DNA of 64,000 nt from CAWAVN01 sp963844315 (GCA_963844315.1 CAWJOC010000043.1:1-64000); one strand, 5' to 3'; positions 36,119 through 45,131 are shown, counted from the first letter of the stretch. A program made the numbers and translations. The notes: a model not told the origin generated them from the sequence alone.

Positions 36119-36823
36119 CTACGATCCTTTCGCGGCGGGAATGGGATCCGATGCGGCGGGCGAAGGGTTCCTGGGGCCTTCGGTTTCCGGCGAGCGCAGA
36201 ATCCCGTTTTCCAAGACCAGGATTCGATCCCCGAGGTTCCGCGCCTCCGCGCGGTTGTGCGTGATGTGCAAAGTCGTCACGCCGGTTTGCTCGCTGATCG
36301 TTTTCAAAAGCCCGCACATCGTTTGGCGGGTGGCATCGTCCAGGGCGCTTAATGGCTCATCCAGGCAGAGGACAGGCGGACGGGCGGCCAAAGCTCGGCC
36401 CAAGGCGACCCGCTGGCGTTCGCCGCCGCTGAGTCCTAAGGGCCGGCGGTCGAGCAGGGTTTGAATGTCCAAGAGCTCCGCCAATTCCTCAACCCGTTTG
36501 GTGATGGCCTTGATTTCCCAGCGGCGGATGGTGAGTGCAAAACCCAATTGCTGACCCACGGTCATCGTGGGAAAGAGCGCTCCCTCTTGGGGCACAAAGC
36601 CGATGCCGCGTTCGGCGGGCTTGAGCGCCGTGACATCCCGCCCCATCAGTTCGATGCGTCCGCTTTCCACGGATTTCAACCCGCACAACGATTCGAGAAT
36701 CGTGGTTTTGCCGCTGCCGGTCTTGCCCATCAAGATGGCGTATTGGCCGGTGGGAACCTCGAACGAGAGATTCGCCAACCGGAACGTACCGGCAGAAACG
36801 GAAAGGTGATGAACGCGAATCAC
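36119..36823 (-). CDS. ABC transporter ATP-binding protein (molybdate/sulfate-like), orphan
   Basis: 234 residues. Walker A GKTGSGKTT, Q-loop in GIGFVPQEGALFP, signature LSGGERQRVALGRALAARPP, Walker B VLCLDEPLSALD, H-loop LHITHNR. The D-loop and RALAARPP spacing resemble ModC/WtpC-type import ATPases, but the regulatory C-terminal domain is absent; the end is Pro-rich. No permease or binding-protein gene adjoins it (the giant repeat protein lies downstream and an AI-2E permease upstream), so its partner is elsewhere. Confidence 0.9.
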   Translation of the reverse strand: MIRVHHLSVSAGTFRLANLSFEVPTGQYAILMGKTGSGKTTILESLCGLKSVESGRIELMGRDVTALKPAERGIGFVPQEGALFPTMTVGQQLGFALTIRRWEIKAITKRVEELAELLDIQTLLDRRPLGLSGGERQRVALGRALAARPPVLCLDEPLSALDDATRQTMCGLLKTISEQTGVTTLHITHNRAEARNLGDRILVLENGILRSPETEGPRNPSPAASDPIPAAKGS

Positions 36824-36910
36824 GGGGCGGCTTTGGGCGGGGTGAGGAATGCGGGTTTCGGGTCGGTGAGATTTTAGCTTAACCGAAAACTTCGCGGGGC
36901 CGCAACAGGC

Positions 36911-38167
36911 TCAGCCGTCCTCGGCGGGAGGTGGCGGGGAAGGGATTTCCGGTGGAGCGGTCATGGGGGCGAGATGTGGGACTTGAGGAGCAGCGGTCTC
37001 GTCGCGGGGTTTGGCCTGGGGCGGCGGGACCATGAGCTTTTCACTGAACCGCTCTTTGGAGAGCACGGAGATTTCCGCATTGAAGATCACGATCAAGGCA
37101 TGCAGGATCGAAGCGACAATCGGCGCGATGAATACGCCCCACAACCCCATGACCTGTACACCGCCCAGGACGCTGACAAATGCCAGGAGGGGATGCAGTT
37201 GGGCGTCGCTTTGCAGGACGTAAGTGCGGATCAGGTTGTCCATCGTCCCGATGACCGCCACGCCGATGACAAGGAACAAAATCGCGGGAATCCAAATTCC
37301 GTGCAGCAACAGCCAAATTACGCACGGTCCCCACACCAGCCAGGTTCCAAATAGCGGGACCATCGAGGCGAACGTGGCCAGGATGAACAAGATCACGAAA
37401 TGCCCGAATCCATAGTAAAAGCACAGCATGAGGGCGGTGGCGAAGCCTTGCCCGAGCGCGGAAAAGAACGTGGCCGAGACCACCGCCCGAACCACGGTGT
37501 TAAACCGGGAGCGAAGCTCGCGCTGGTATTCCACGCTGATCGGGATCAGCCGTTCCGAGGCCGCCATGAGCGCCGGGCCATCCGCCAGAAAGTAATAAAG
37601 CGCGATCACCAGCATCAAAAGTTGCACCACTAAGGCCGCCAGGCTGCCCATGAGCCCCACCGCCCGGTTCGCGATGCCCACCGTCTTTTCCACCAGGATT
37701 TGCAGACCGCTTTGCAGGTTCTTTTGCAGTTCCTCCCGCAAATCGACCAGCCTGGCCTTCAGTTCCGCTTCGGTCATATCGTCGGAAACAAAAGGGTGCA
37801 GTTGCTCGGTTACGCGGTTGATGTCCAGCCTCGTGCGGATCGACGCCGTCACGTCGTCCCACCTGTTTTCCTGGAGGACATCGCTGACGAACACAAACAC
37901 CTGAAGCGTGGCCACGAGGACGATCAGCACCACCGGAATCGAAATTCCCAAGACCACGCTGCCGGTGGTCAGCCCCGCGGCGACCCGCGTTCGTCCCTGG
38001 GTCTTTTTCTCGAAAAAGTCCTGGATCGGCTCGGCCAGCATCGCAATCACGCCGGCCAAAAACAAGGGCAGCAAAAACGGAGCGACCACCCGGTAGAACG
38101 TGATGCTCAAAATGACAATCAAAAATGTCACCACGATGAGCGACACCAGCCGGGTCGTGTTCTTCAT
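36911..38167 (-). CDS. AI-2E family transporter (PerM/TqsA type)
   Basis: 418 residues with the family order: two N-terminal helices (LVSLIVVTFLIVILSITFYR, FLLPLFLAGVIAMLAEPIQD), a third (LGISIPVVLIVLVATLQVFV), a long periplasmic helical part, then four or five helices with ALGQGFATALMLCFYYGFGH and SVLGGVQVMGLWGVFIAPIV, the typical GGxxxxGxxGxxxGP-like segment. Family members export autoinducer-2 or act in Na+/H+ exchange; the substrate here is unknown. The C-terminus is a Pro-rich cytoplasmic tail. Same strand as the ABC ATPase (87 bp apart). Confidence 0.9.
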   Translation of the reverse strand: MKNTTRLVSLIVVTFLIVILSITFYRVVAPFLLPLFLAGVIAMLAEPIQDFFEKKTQGRTRVAAGLTTGSVVLGISIPVVLIVLVATLQVFVFVSDVLQENRWDDVTASIRTRLDINRVTEQLHPFVSDDMTEAELKARLVDLREELQKNLQSGLQILVEKTVGIANRAVGLMGSLAALVVQLLMLVIALYYFLADGPALMAASERLIPISVEYQRELRSRFNTVVRAVVSATFFSALGQGFATALMLCFYYGFGHFVILFILATFASMVPLFGTWLVWGPCVIWLLLHGIWIPAILFLVIGVAVIGTMDNLIRTYVLQSDAQLHPLLAFVSVLGGVQVMGLWGVFIAPIVASILHALIVIFNAEISVLSKERFSEKLMVPPPQAKPRDETAAPQVPHLAPMTAPPEIPSPPPPAEDG

Positions 38168-38409
38168 AGGGCTTCGCGAAGTTGGGGAAAACTTGTCGGA
38201 ACTTTGCCCCAGTGTAACCAGTTCTCGCCCGATTGGCCTCGGAAAATCTTAAAGTCCCAAGACAGATCGGCCCCAAAGCCGCTAAAATGAAGCCCTCATC
38301 CCCCAGCGACTCCTGACCTCAAAACCGGTTCCCTCCCAGGGACGAGGGAACCCTGACGGGATGAGAGGTTGTCATCGAAGATTCTCAAGTCCGATTCGCC
38401 GTTCTCCTC

Positions 38410-38994
38410 ATGGACGAAAACCGCATGGCAAAACGATTCGTGATCACCCTGACCGCGGCGAACCGCGTGGGAATTCTAGCCGCCGTCTCCAATGCGCTCG
38501 CGGAGTTGGGCGGCGATTTGTGCCACATCAGCCAAACGGTGGTCGAGAAGTTCTTCACGATGATTATTGCCTCGGACTTCCCCGAAGCCCGCACCGCCGA
38601 AGTGATCCTGGACCACATCCGGGCGGTCTGCGGTCCCTACAACGTCGAAGTCACCCTGAAAGAACCCGCCCAGGAACGCCTGCCGGACGACCCCGAAGAC
38701 GGCATCAACGTGTACTTTCTGACGATTCGCGGCGAAAACCAGCCCGGCATCATCCGCCTGGTCTCGAACCGTTTGGCCCAGGACCAGATCGACATCGTGA
38801 ACCTGGAAGCCATCCGGCTTGACGAGGGGCGGCAGTTTCTGTTCAGCATGGAAATCGCCACGCCGCCCCAGACCAACATCGAACTGCTCCAAACCGATCT
38901 GACCGCGCTCGCCCAACCGCCTTTCGACGTACGCTTGCAACCGTTTTCGGAAGTCCAAGAAGAATTCCGCCCGCTCAGAGCCTTCCTGCGCTAG
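38410..38994 (+). CDS. ACT-domain protein, glycine cleavage repressor (GcvR)-like
   Basis: Two ACT domains: KRFVITLTAANRVGILAAVS with ALAELGGDLCHISQTVVEKF, and VYFLTIRGENQPGIIRLVSN with DIVNLEAIRL. The layout matches GcvR, which controls the glycine cleavage system by protein contact, not DNA binding. The start is ATG 38410 or, five codons on, ATG 38425 (MAKRF); neither has a strong ribosome site. 190-194 residues. No gcv gene is nearby. A hairpin GGTTCCCTC..GAGGGAACC (38326-38351) precedes it. Confidence 0.85.
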   Translation: MDENRMAKRFVITLTAANRVGILAAVSNALAELGGDLCHISQTVVEKFFTMIIASDFPEARTAEVILDHIRAVCGPYNVEVTLKEPAQERLPDDPEDGINVYFLTIRGENQPGIIRLVSNRLAQDQIDIVNLEAIRLDEGRQFLFSMEIATPPQTNIELLQTDLTALAQPPFDVRLQPFSEVQEEFRPLRAFLR

Positions 38995-39074
38995 AGCCTT
39001 GGGCTTAATCTCTTTCGCGAACCCATGGCTTTCCGCGCACGTCCTTAATGGATTAGACTAAAACTTCCCCCCAC

Positions 39075-39148
39075 GGGGCCGTAGCTCAATCGGTTAGAGC
39101 AGCAAACTCATAATTTGTTGGTTGTGGGTTCGAGTCCCTCCGGCCCTA
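39075..39148 (+). tRNA. tRNA-Met or tRNA-Ile2 (anticodon CAU), island attachment site
   Basis: Acceptor GGGGCCG/CGGCCCT (G1-U72), D arm GCTC..GAGC, anticodon stem GCAAA/TTTGT with loop CTCATAA (CAT), T arm with TTCGAGT, discriminator A, no CCA. The absence of an initiator-type C1-A72 mismatch argues for elongator Met or Ile2. The stop codon and last ~13 codons of the integrase on the other strand lie inside this gene (39108-39148), the hallmark of an integration site. Confidence 0.92.
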
Positions 39149-40379
39149 CATTTGTACACTGTCGGGATTCGCCAAGTCTCGGCTTTCCTCGGCTGAGTGT
39201 GTTTTCGGAATTTGCCTTGTTCACTCTTGGCGAATCTTGCCGAGGCGTTCCGTGCATTGACTGCACCGGATTTTGCACCGCTTTTTCAAAGTGCTGGTCG
39301 GTGACTTGCAGATAGTGCAGTTTGGCCACGTCTTCGCTATTGCCAATCCATGCACAAACGACATGGGCGGGGAACTGTTCGGCGAGTTCCGTTTGCCGCG
39401 TCGAGCGAAGATTCTGCCAGAGTTTTGGCCAGGGGATTAAGCTCGCCCGTTTGATGATTTTTCGCAATCGTGTGCCTGGATTGGGTTGTAGTCGGACATC
39501 ATCGGGCAAGACATATTCGCTTTCGCCCGTCAGTTCCAGTTGGTCTTCGAGGAAAGTTCGCAATTCGGGGAACAACAGAATCATCCGAGATTCCCGCCCT
39601 TCGTGGTGTTCGGTCTTCGGGCTGTGAATCGTGATCCGGTTTTGTTCCCAATGCACGTCTTCCCATCGGAGCAAGGCTGGTTCGCTCGGAACGCGCAAGC
39701 CACCATATCGGGACAGGGCGAACAACAAACGCCAATGGGCATCCGGGCAGGCTTCGAGCACTTTCTCGGCATCATCTTGCTTGAGAAAGTAGAATCGGCT
39801 TGGGTTGGTCAGCGAAGCGGACTTGATGTCTTCAAAGGGGCTTTCCAAGAGGAATCGCTTCCGAACGGCGAATTTGAAAAATTGTTTTGCCGCCGCACAC
39901 CGCTTGCGAACGGTCGTTTCCGCCAACCGACCGACCAAGAAAACTCTCCATTCATCCGCATCGCCTTGTGTGATGGAATCAATCTGCCGGTCTTCCCCAA
40001 AAAACTCCGCAAGCAATCGTCGCGTTTGTTTCCAAGTGGTCAGGGTGAGCGGTTTCACATCGGTACGAACCGCGAAGTAAGAATCCAAAAACGCACCCAA
40101 AGACATTCGCTTGGCGATGTTCGCTTGACGTGATTCCACCAATCCCACGCGGGCCAGCTTATCGTGCAGGGAATCATCAATCTCCCCTAGCCAGCGTGCG
40201 GTATCCGCTTCCATCGCATTCCCTGAGAACTTCGCCACCAAGAGTTGTTCCACGCGGGCCTTGATGGCCTCGGCATTTCGTTGGGAGATTTTGCCAAGTC
40301 GGATGGAATGCCGCTTGCCAGTGTCCGCCGTGAATTGAATCGTCCGTCGGCCATTGGGCTGTTTCGTGATGCTCGCCAT
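39108..40379 (-). CDS. Tyrosine recombinase (integrase) of the island
   Basis: 423 residues from the ATG at 40379 (MASITKQPNGRRTIQFTADT), with AGGAAAGG 10 bases upstream; the longer frame is rejected. An N-terminal SAM-like DNA-binding domain (KPLTLTTWKQTRRLLAEFFG) precedes the catalytic domain with the first Arg in ALSRYGGLRVPSEP, the box NLRSTRQTEL, AWIGNSEDVAKLHYLQVTD with the nucleophile Tyr. The last residues, GPEGLEPTTNKL, are encoded by the 3' half of tRNA-Met read backwards, and the TGA stop lies in its anticodon loop. Confidence 0.92.
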   Translation of the reverse strand: MASITKQPNGRRTIQFTADTGKRHSIRLGKISQRNAEAIKARVEQLLVAKFSGNAMEADTARWLGEIDDSLHDKLARVGLVESRQANIAKRMSLGAFLDSYFAVRTDVKPLTLTTWKQTRRLLAEFFGEDRQIDSITQGDADEWRVFLVGRLAETTVRKRCAAAKQFFKFAVRKRFLLESPFEDIKSASLTNPSRFYFLKQDDAEKVLEACPDAHWRLLFALSRYGGLRVPSEPALLRWEDVHWEQNRITIHSPKTEHHEGRESRMILLFPELRTFLEDQLELTGESEYVLPDDVRLQPNPGTRLRKIIKRASLIPWPKLWQNLRSTRQTELAEQFPAHVVCAWIGNSEDVAKLHYLQVTDQHFEKAVQNPVQSMHGTPRQDSPRVNKANSENTLSRGKPRLGESRQCTNVGPEGLEPTTNKL

Positions 40380-40387
40380 TCGGTGTA

Positions 40388-40690
40388 TTACCTTTCCTGA
40401 AAAGGTTTCTGTTTGTGAGAGAGTACCGCACCGGAATTCCCGATGCGAGAGGATTTGAAAAATTCGAGGGCATACTGCACGTCGGCCACGGTCGCGGTCT
40501 GGGCGTCGAGGATGATTTCCCCCGTCCGCAGATAGGCCAGCAGGGCGGGCTTGTGGGTTTCGAGGGCTTCGATCAATTCGCTTGTGAGGGCTTCCTTGGG
40601 GCCATCGATTGTGAGTTGTTCGCCGTGGGCGGTGAGTCGGATTTCGCGGCCCGCGCACTCCTGCAAAAGCGTGGGGAGCGTGGGCGTCAT
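40388..40690 (-). CDS. TubC N-terminal docking-like protein, 100 aa
   Basis: LLQECAGREIRLTAHGEQLT, IDGPKEALTSELIEALETHK and PALLAYL match the TubC_N fold, known as a docking domain in NRPS/PKS and common as a stand-alone protein in planctomycete mobile elements. It lies 8 bp upstream of the integrase, on the same strand, so the two are probably co-expressed. Role in the element unknown. Confidence 0.75.
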   Translation of the reverse strand: MTPTLPTLLQECAGREIRLTAHGEQLTIDGPKEALTSELIEALETHKPALLAYLRTGEIILDAQTATVADVQYALEFFKSSRIGNSGAVLSHKQKPFQER

Positions 40691-40780
40691 ATCGTCACCT
40701 GTAAACGGGCCGGGGCTTCGATTGGCTCACCGCCGCCAGCCGCAGCGTTGCGCCGGCCAGCTTGCCTCCCCAGTCCTTCA

Positions 40781-41223
40781 TCAGTTCCAGAGCCAATCAG
40801 CACGCGGCATCAGGTCCAAGACTGCAAGCCCCGCCGCTTGGCAGATCGCATCCACCTTGCATCCGACGTGGCACTTCACCAGCGCCCGCCCATCGGTTCC
40901 CGTGCCGATGGTCAGGCTGGGCGATTGGTCCTCATGGGCCGGGCATCGGCACTTCCAACCCGATGGCGTTTCTTGCGCGGGGTGGCGATGCGTCGCTCCG
41001 CTTGCGCAGCTAATCGGGCTGACTCAAGAAACTTCCAAGTTTCTGTTTCAACGATTGTTGAGCGGCTGCATTTCAAGTGCTTTGCCCAATGCGTCGAATT
41101 CCAGCCTGTCGCATCCGAGATCTCGGTTAGCGTTTGAACCATGTGCTGATTCACAGTGAGCGGTTTTGGAAGAAGCGAGGCCTTTTTCTCCCCATTTCTC
41201 GTTGCTCGGAATCCTTGCATCAC
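40781..41223 (-). CDS. CHC2 zinc-finger primase-like protein with N-terminal helical region (one frameshift)
   Basis: The N-terminal part (SDATGWNSTHWAKHLKCSRS, TIVETETWKFLESARLAAQA) is a conserved element-borne region, probably DNA-binding. Another frame continues KCRCPAHEDQSPSLTIGTG, RALVKCHVGCKVDAICQAAG and ends ADWLWN; the C-H-C-C ligands of the DnaG-type CHC2 zinc ribbon are complete. One extra base near 40954 separates them. No Toprim domain follows, so it may recognise template for a separate polymerase such as the prim-pol at 54.9 kb. Confidence 0.72.
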
Positions 41224-41338
41224 GCTCAGGGCACAAAAGATATCCGTTGCAAGCCGCGATAATTGTGCCCCGGCATGCCCCTGTTGCGCTATCCTACGAC
41301 GTTTTCAAGTCGCCAGAATTCACCTAGTTTTCTAGGGG

Positions 41339-43180
41339 TTATTCAACGGGCTCCCACCCACCCTGGTGGCCAATCTTGCGGATCAACCCCGCCGCTTCTG
41401 ACTTGCGGACGTGGTGGGCCGCACGCGAAGCGTCTTTTGTCCCGATGTGCTTGCAGAAGTCGGCCAAGTGCAATGGGCGGTCGGCGGCGCGAACCAAATC
41501 GCCAAGTTCCCGCCAGACCTTGCGATGGCCAATAGCCCGGTCGGGAATCTCGATCGGCTTCTTGCAAATCGTTTCATGAAGCTGCAATTCGCCATAGCAT
41601 TCCCGGTGTTCCACTTCGCCCGTCTTGGCCGGCCGGACGCCGATCGTGATGGAGACTACGGTCTGCTTTATGGCATGGGCCAGTTTCACGCGGTCGGCCA
41701 ATTCTAACTGGTCACTGATTTCTCCGAACTGCGAGATCACTTCCAGCGCTTCGGGGAGCGGTTCCAATTCGCTATGGCGGCGCTCGATGCGGTCGGCCAG
41801 TTCGGCTTCTTCTTCCCGCCACTGGGTCAGCAGGTTGGAAATCGCTGCGAAGTCTTCCCGGCTGGCCAACGCCAGGTTTTCGGTCCCACGTTCGATCTTC
41901 TGCCGAATCGCGACCAGTCGCTTTTCATCGTTGGTGGCCTTCTTCGTGTTTTTGGACTTGGCCCGCACAATCGCCTCCTTGATGCGGTCGGCGGCTCCGC
42001 CTTCCAAGACATGTTCCCGAAGCGCCCTGAGCACGAATGCTTCGAGGCGATCCACCCGCACAGCCGGATGGGGACAGTTCGGGTCGAAATGCCGCATCAA
42101 CGACGTTGTTGCGCATTGGTGGAATGCTTGGGGACCTCCACGATGGCGGTGTTTCCGACGCACGCCATACATGGGGCATCCGCAATGCAGGCAACGAACC
42201 AGTGAACCCAACAAATAGGTGCCGGGCTCAGCGCGCTCGTGGTGGCGTTTGCGCTTGTCGAGGATGGCCTGAACTTCATCAAACACTTCCCGCGAGACGA
42301 GGGGCTCATGGGCATCCTCGACAACAATCAACCCCTCATCGGCAATCGTGCAGAATTTGCCGTGCGAGTATTTCCCCACCCGGAGGATTCCCGCATAGGC
42401 TGGGTTCTGCAACATGCTTTTCGTGTTTGAGAATGCGAATTGATTTCCATTGATAGTTTTCACGCCGCGCTCGTTTAGCGTCTCGGCGACGTAGCATATG
42501 GAATAGCCGTTTCGGATCGCATCAAATGCCCATTGAATGGCTTCGACCGCCTCGACATCCTCGGAGGGCACCATTTCCGATTTCCATGTGGGAGGCTTCT
42601 TGAAACGGTCACGGAAATGGACGCGACGGATCAATTCGCCTTTCTCATCGTAATAGTTTCGGTCATACCCAAAGACGATTCCGCCGATCCGCTTGCCTTG
42701 GCTGGCCCGCAGGCGTTGGCCGCTGACGACGCGGGTGGCCAGCTTGACGGATTCCTCGCGGGCCCCGTGCTGGTCGATGATCGCGGTGATGATGCCCCCG
42801 AGGTCATCGAAGCACAACCGGCCGCGTTGGCAGGTGACAATGTCCACACCGGCTTCCCGCAGTAATCGCCAATGCAGCATGACATCGAAAATGTCCTCGC
42901 GAGAGAATCGGCTTTGTTCATAAAGCAGGATGGCTTCGAACCGCCCGCTCTGGGCGTCGCGAAGCAGTTGCTGGAATTCGGGGCGGTTGGCGGATTCGGT
43001 TCCGGTCAGGCCGTGGTCTTCGTACCACTTGATGATGCGGTATCCTTCGCGTTCGGCCAGGTTTTCAATTTCCTTGCGTTGGCGTTCGGGGCTATGTTCT
43101 TGTCGGCCAGTTGACATGCGGATGTAGCCGACGGCGGGTATGCGCAGACCATTGGTGAGTTTAAAATGGCTCTTAGCCAT
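41339..43180 (-). CDS. Large serine recombinase, 613 aa
   Basis: ATG 43180 follows a purine-rich ribosome site (AAGAGAAAGAG). Resolvase domain: VGYIRMSTGRQ with catalytic Ser 23, YEQSRFSREDIFDVMLHWRL, then a recombinase domain (AIQWAFDAIRNGYSICYVAE, LQNPAYAGILRVGKYSHGKF), a zinc ribbon (CLHCGCPMYG with a later Cys pair in FHQCATTS and DPNC) and a coiled coil (WREEEAELADRIERRHSELE). The last ~90 residues (REGDLVRAADRPLHLADFCK-like, here LGDLVRAADRPLHLADFCKH) add a winged-helix-like end. It could integrate or excise a second element within the island. Confidence 0.92.
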   Translation of the reverse strand: MAKSHFKLTNGLRIPAVGYIRMSTGRQEHSPERQRKEIENLAEREGYRIIKWYEDHGLTGTESANRPEFQQLLRDAQSGRFEAILLYEQSRFSREDIFDVMLHWRLLREAGVDIVTCQRGRLCFDDLGGIITAIIDQHGAREESVKLATRVVSGQRLRASQGKRIGGIVFGYDRNYYDEKGELIRRVHFRDRFKKPPTWKSEMVPSEDVEAVEAIQWAFDAIRNGYSICYVAETLNERGVKTINGNQFAFSNTKSMLQNPAYAGILRVGKYSHGKFCTIADEGLIVVEDAHEPLVSREVFDEVQAILDKRKRHHERAEPGTYLLGSLVRCLHCGCPMYGVRRKHRHRGGPQAFHQCATTSLMRHFDPNCPHPAVRVDRLEAFVLRALREHVLEGGAADRIKEAIVRAKSKNTKKATNDEKRLVAIRQKIERGTENLALASREDFAAISNLLTQWREEEAELADRIERRHSELEPLPEALEVISQFGEISDQLELADRVKLAHAIKQTVVSITIGVRPAKTGEVEHRECYGELQLHETICKKPIEIPDRAIGHRKVWRELGDLVRAADRPLHLADFCKHIGTKDASRAAHHVRKSEAAGLIRKIGHQGGWEPVE

Positions 43181-43278
43181 GATGTCTCTTTCTCTTAGCA
43201 AAGAGGGATTGTGGTAAGAACCGCCGACGGTGCTGCTAACACCCCGGCGGTTCGTTTTTCGTCCGACGTTGGACGAAC

Positions 43279-43680
43279 CTATTTGGAGGCCAGGGTGAAT
43301 AAGCCGCGATCCACTTTCTGGAACCGGCTGGCGTCGCCATGCTTTTGGATGTCGCGGAGGATCGAAGCGTAAAGCGTCTGGTCGGGCGTCTTGCCGCCGG
43401 GCGATTGCCAGAGGCCCTTCTTGGCCATCGCTTCGACCATTTGCTTACAAGTCAGCGGTTCCTTGGCCTGCTGCAGAACTTTGAGCGCTGCGGCCATCTG
43501 GCTGAGCTTGGCGGGTTTGGCCGTCGTGGCCTTGGTTTCGCGTTTGGGCGATTTCGTCGCCGCCTTGGGGGTTTGCTTCGGGTTGGTCTTTTTCGCGGTC
43601 TTGAGTTGGGTTTCGGGGTTCGTTTCGTTGCCATCTTGGTTCCCTTTCGCTTGGGTTTGTGCTTCCCGCGTGGCGACCAT
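43279..43680 (-). CDS. HARE-HTH domain protein, 133 aa
   Basis: The first ~60 residues are a Lys, Thr and Pro-rich tail like eukaryotic histone tails (KKTNPKQTPKAATKSPKRET). The rest, MAAALKVLQQAKEPLTCKQM with VEAMAKKGLWQSPGGKTPDQ and TLYASILRDIQKHGDASRFQ, is a HARE-HTH winged helix, a domain proposed to read modified DNA and often found with restriction or chromatin proteins. Located between the serine recombinase and a hypothetical gene, all on one strand. Confidence 0.82.
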   Translation of the reverse strand: MVATREAQTQAKGNQDGNETNPETQLKTAKKTNPKQTPKAATKSPKRETKATTAKPAKLSQMAAALKVLQQAKEPLTCKQMVEAMAKKGLWQSPGGKTPDQTLYASILRDIQKHGDASRFQKVDRGLFTLASK

Positions 43681-43744
43681 CGCCTCGCGGAAGCACAGTC
43701 ACTACCTCAAGCGCGGGGGAACATCCAGCATGGGTTGGCCAGAT

Positions 43745-44158
43745 TCAGCGGCTCGGGGTCAAGTCGTCCATCTCCGTCCAAAGCCCGTCGGCCCAATCGA
43801 TCCGGGCCAGGGATTGGGCCAATTGCCGCAGGTCGATTTTGTCGGCCAATTGAAACGCCCGGCGAAAACCACGAGGCGTGAGCCGCAGATGCGTCACCCG
43901 ATCCCGGCGATTCTGAGTCCTGCGTTCGACGAATCCCCAGACGGCGAGTTTCGCGGCGGCTCGCGAAATCGCTTTGCGGCGAGTGCCAGAGAGCGGACCG
44001 CCAAACCAGGCGGCGGGGCGATACGGAATTCCAAGCCGTTGCACGCTACGGACATAGGGATGCTTGGTCTCAAACAGGAGGTCGTCGATGGTGCTGAAAA
44101 CTTCGATTTCGGCGAGCATTTCCAGCAGGATGCGGTTGCCGTCGCGGTCGATTTGCAT
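43745..44158 (-). CDS. Predicted winged-helix protein, 137 aa
   Basis: From ATG 44158 (MQIDRDGNRILLEMLAEIEV). The C-terminal half, SRAAAKLAVWGFVERRTQNR followed by RVTHLRLTPRGFRRAFQLAD, looks like a winged helix-turn-helix of the transcription-factor or Rep type. A basic middle part (GTRRKAISRA) precedes it. No family named. Upstream partner of the HARE-HTH gene by position. Confidence 0.65.
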   Translation of the reverse strand: MQIDRDGNRILLEMLAEIEVFSTIDDLLFETKHPYVRSVQRLGIPYRPAAWFGGPLSGTRRKAISRAAAKLAVWGFVERRTQNRRDRVTHLRLTPRGFRRAFQLADKIDLRQLAQSLARIDWADGLWTEMDDLTPSR

Positions 44159-44513
44159 CAAAATTCCCTCATACGCCTCAGCAAACAAAGTCTGCTGCCT
44201 ATTGCGGCTGTTCCCTGGGCCATTTAGGAGAAAGCGGTTTTTTGGAAGTACCTATTGGGATCTGACTTACGGCATGGCGTGTTGACGCAGAGTAATTACG
44301 TTTGTACTTGGATATCGAGTTGGCTGTGAACCGCACGATATATGTAGTTGCATGGCGATTGACGATGATAAACAACGATTTTAAGTCTCGAGTTGTTTTT
44401 ACATCGGATGTCGATCCAAATGTGGTGCCCGACTTGGCGAGCTCTGCCCCTTCGTGGAACAAGACAGATGGGTATGGACTGCGCCAATGATGTGCATGCA
44501 ACAATAGACAAAA
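44159..44513. other. AT-rich stretch, no reliable gene
   Basis: Base composition drops here relative to the genes on both sides. A 62-codon frame at 44302-44490 (+) lacks a ribosome site and known features. Confidence 0.45.
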
Positions 44514-45131
44514 GTGAGCAATATGCACAGGCTTTCAGTGGTTCTGCCTGACAATATTGACTGCAGCTCCAGAGGAGAGGCGAATGTTCGCTATTCACGA
44601 TTGGAGTTCGTTCCGACAAACATTCGTGACCAGTGTCTCCTTCGGAGAGGCGATGCCACTACCCACCAGTCGCAACTCGATCGTTTAAGCAAGCCGTGGG
44701 CTATCAATTGCCAAACAGTTGACCGCAATTTCATCCTTGCGTTCGGGCCAGGAGAGTTGTCAGCAAGTCTGCGTATTTCTGCACCCGGATACTCATATGC
44801 ACACGATTCATCTTATGAGCTGAATGTAGCCAACGAAGGCTATCGGCTTGGGGACGCAGACCGAAGCGATTTCCGCTAGCGATGCATCAAATCATTAAAA
44901 GACTGTTCTATTACGGTTGTCGATGGTCGTGATTGCCTTGCTTGGAGAACAGTGGATGTGAGAAATCCTGCTGATAACGAGTATGCCATTGATCGCGCAT
45001 CGCTAGAAGTGCTGTCGTCGTTGCATCCAGCTTCAAGGAACTCGTTGAACTATTGTGAAGACTGTTCGCCGACAGACCGGATCGGTCTCACACGAACCCG
45101 GGACTCAGAGTGTTCCATGTGGCAACAATGA
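44514..45131 (+). other. Questionable reading frame with an internal TAG
   Basis: A frame from GTG 44514 (or ATG 44523) runs 121 codons to TAG (44877-44879) and then stays open in the same frame for 83 more codons (RCIKSLKDCSITVVDGRDCL, YAIDRASLEVLSSLHPASRN) to TGA at 45129. No family is recognised and no ribosome site is convincing. It is listed because an amber-suppressor tRNA is encoded in the same window; it may be chance or a decayed gene. Confidence 0.2.
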
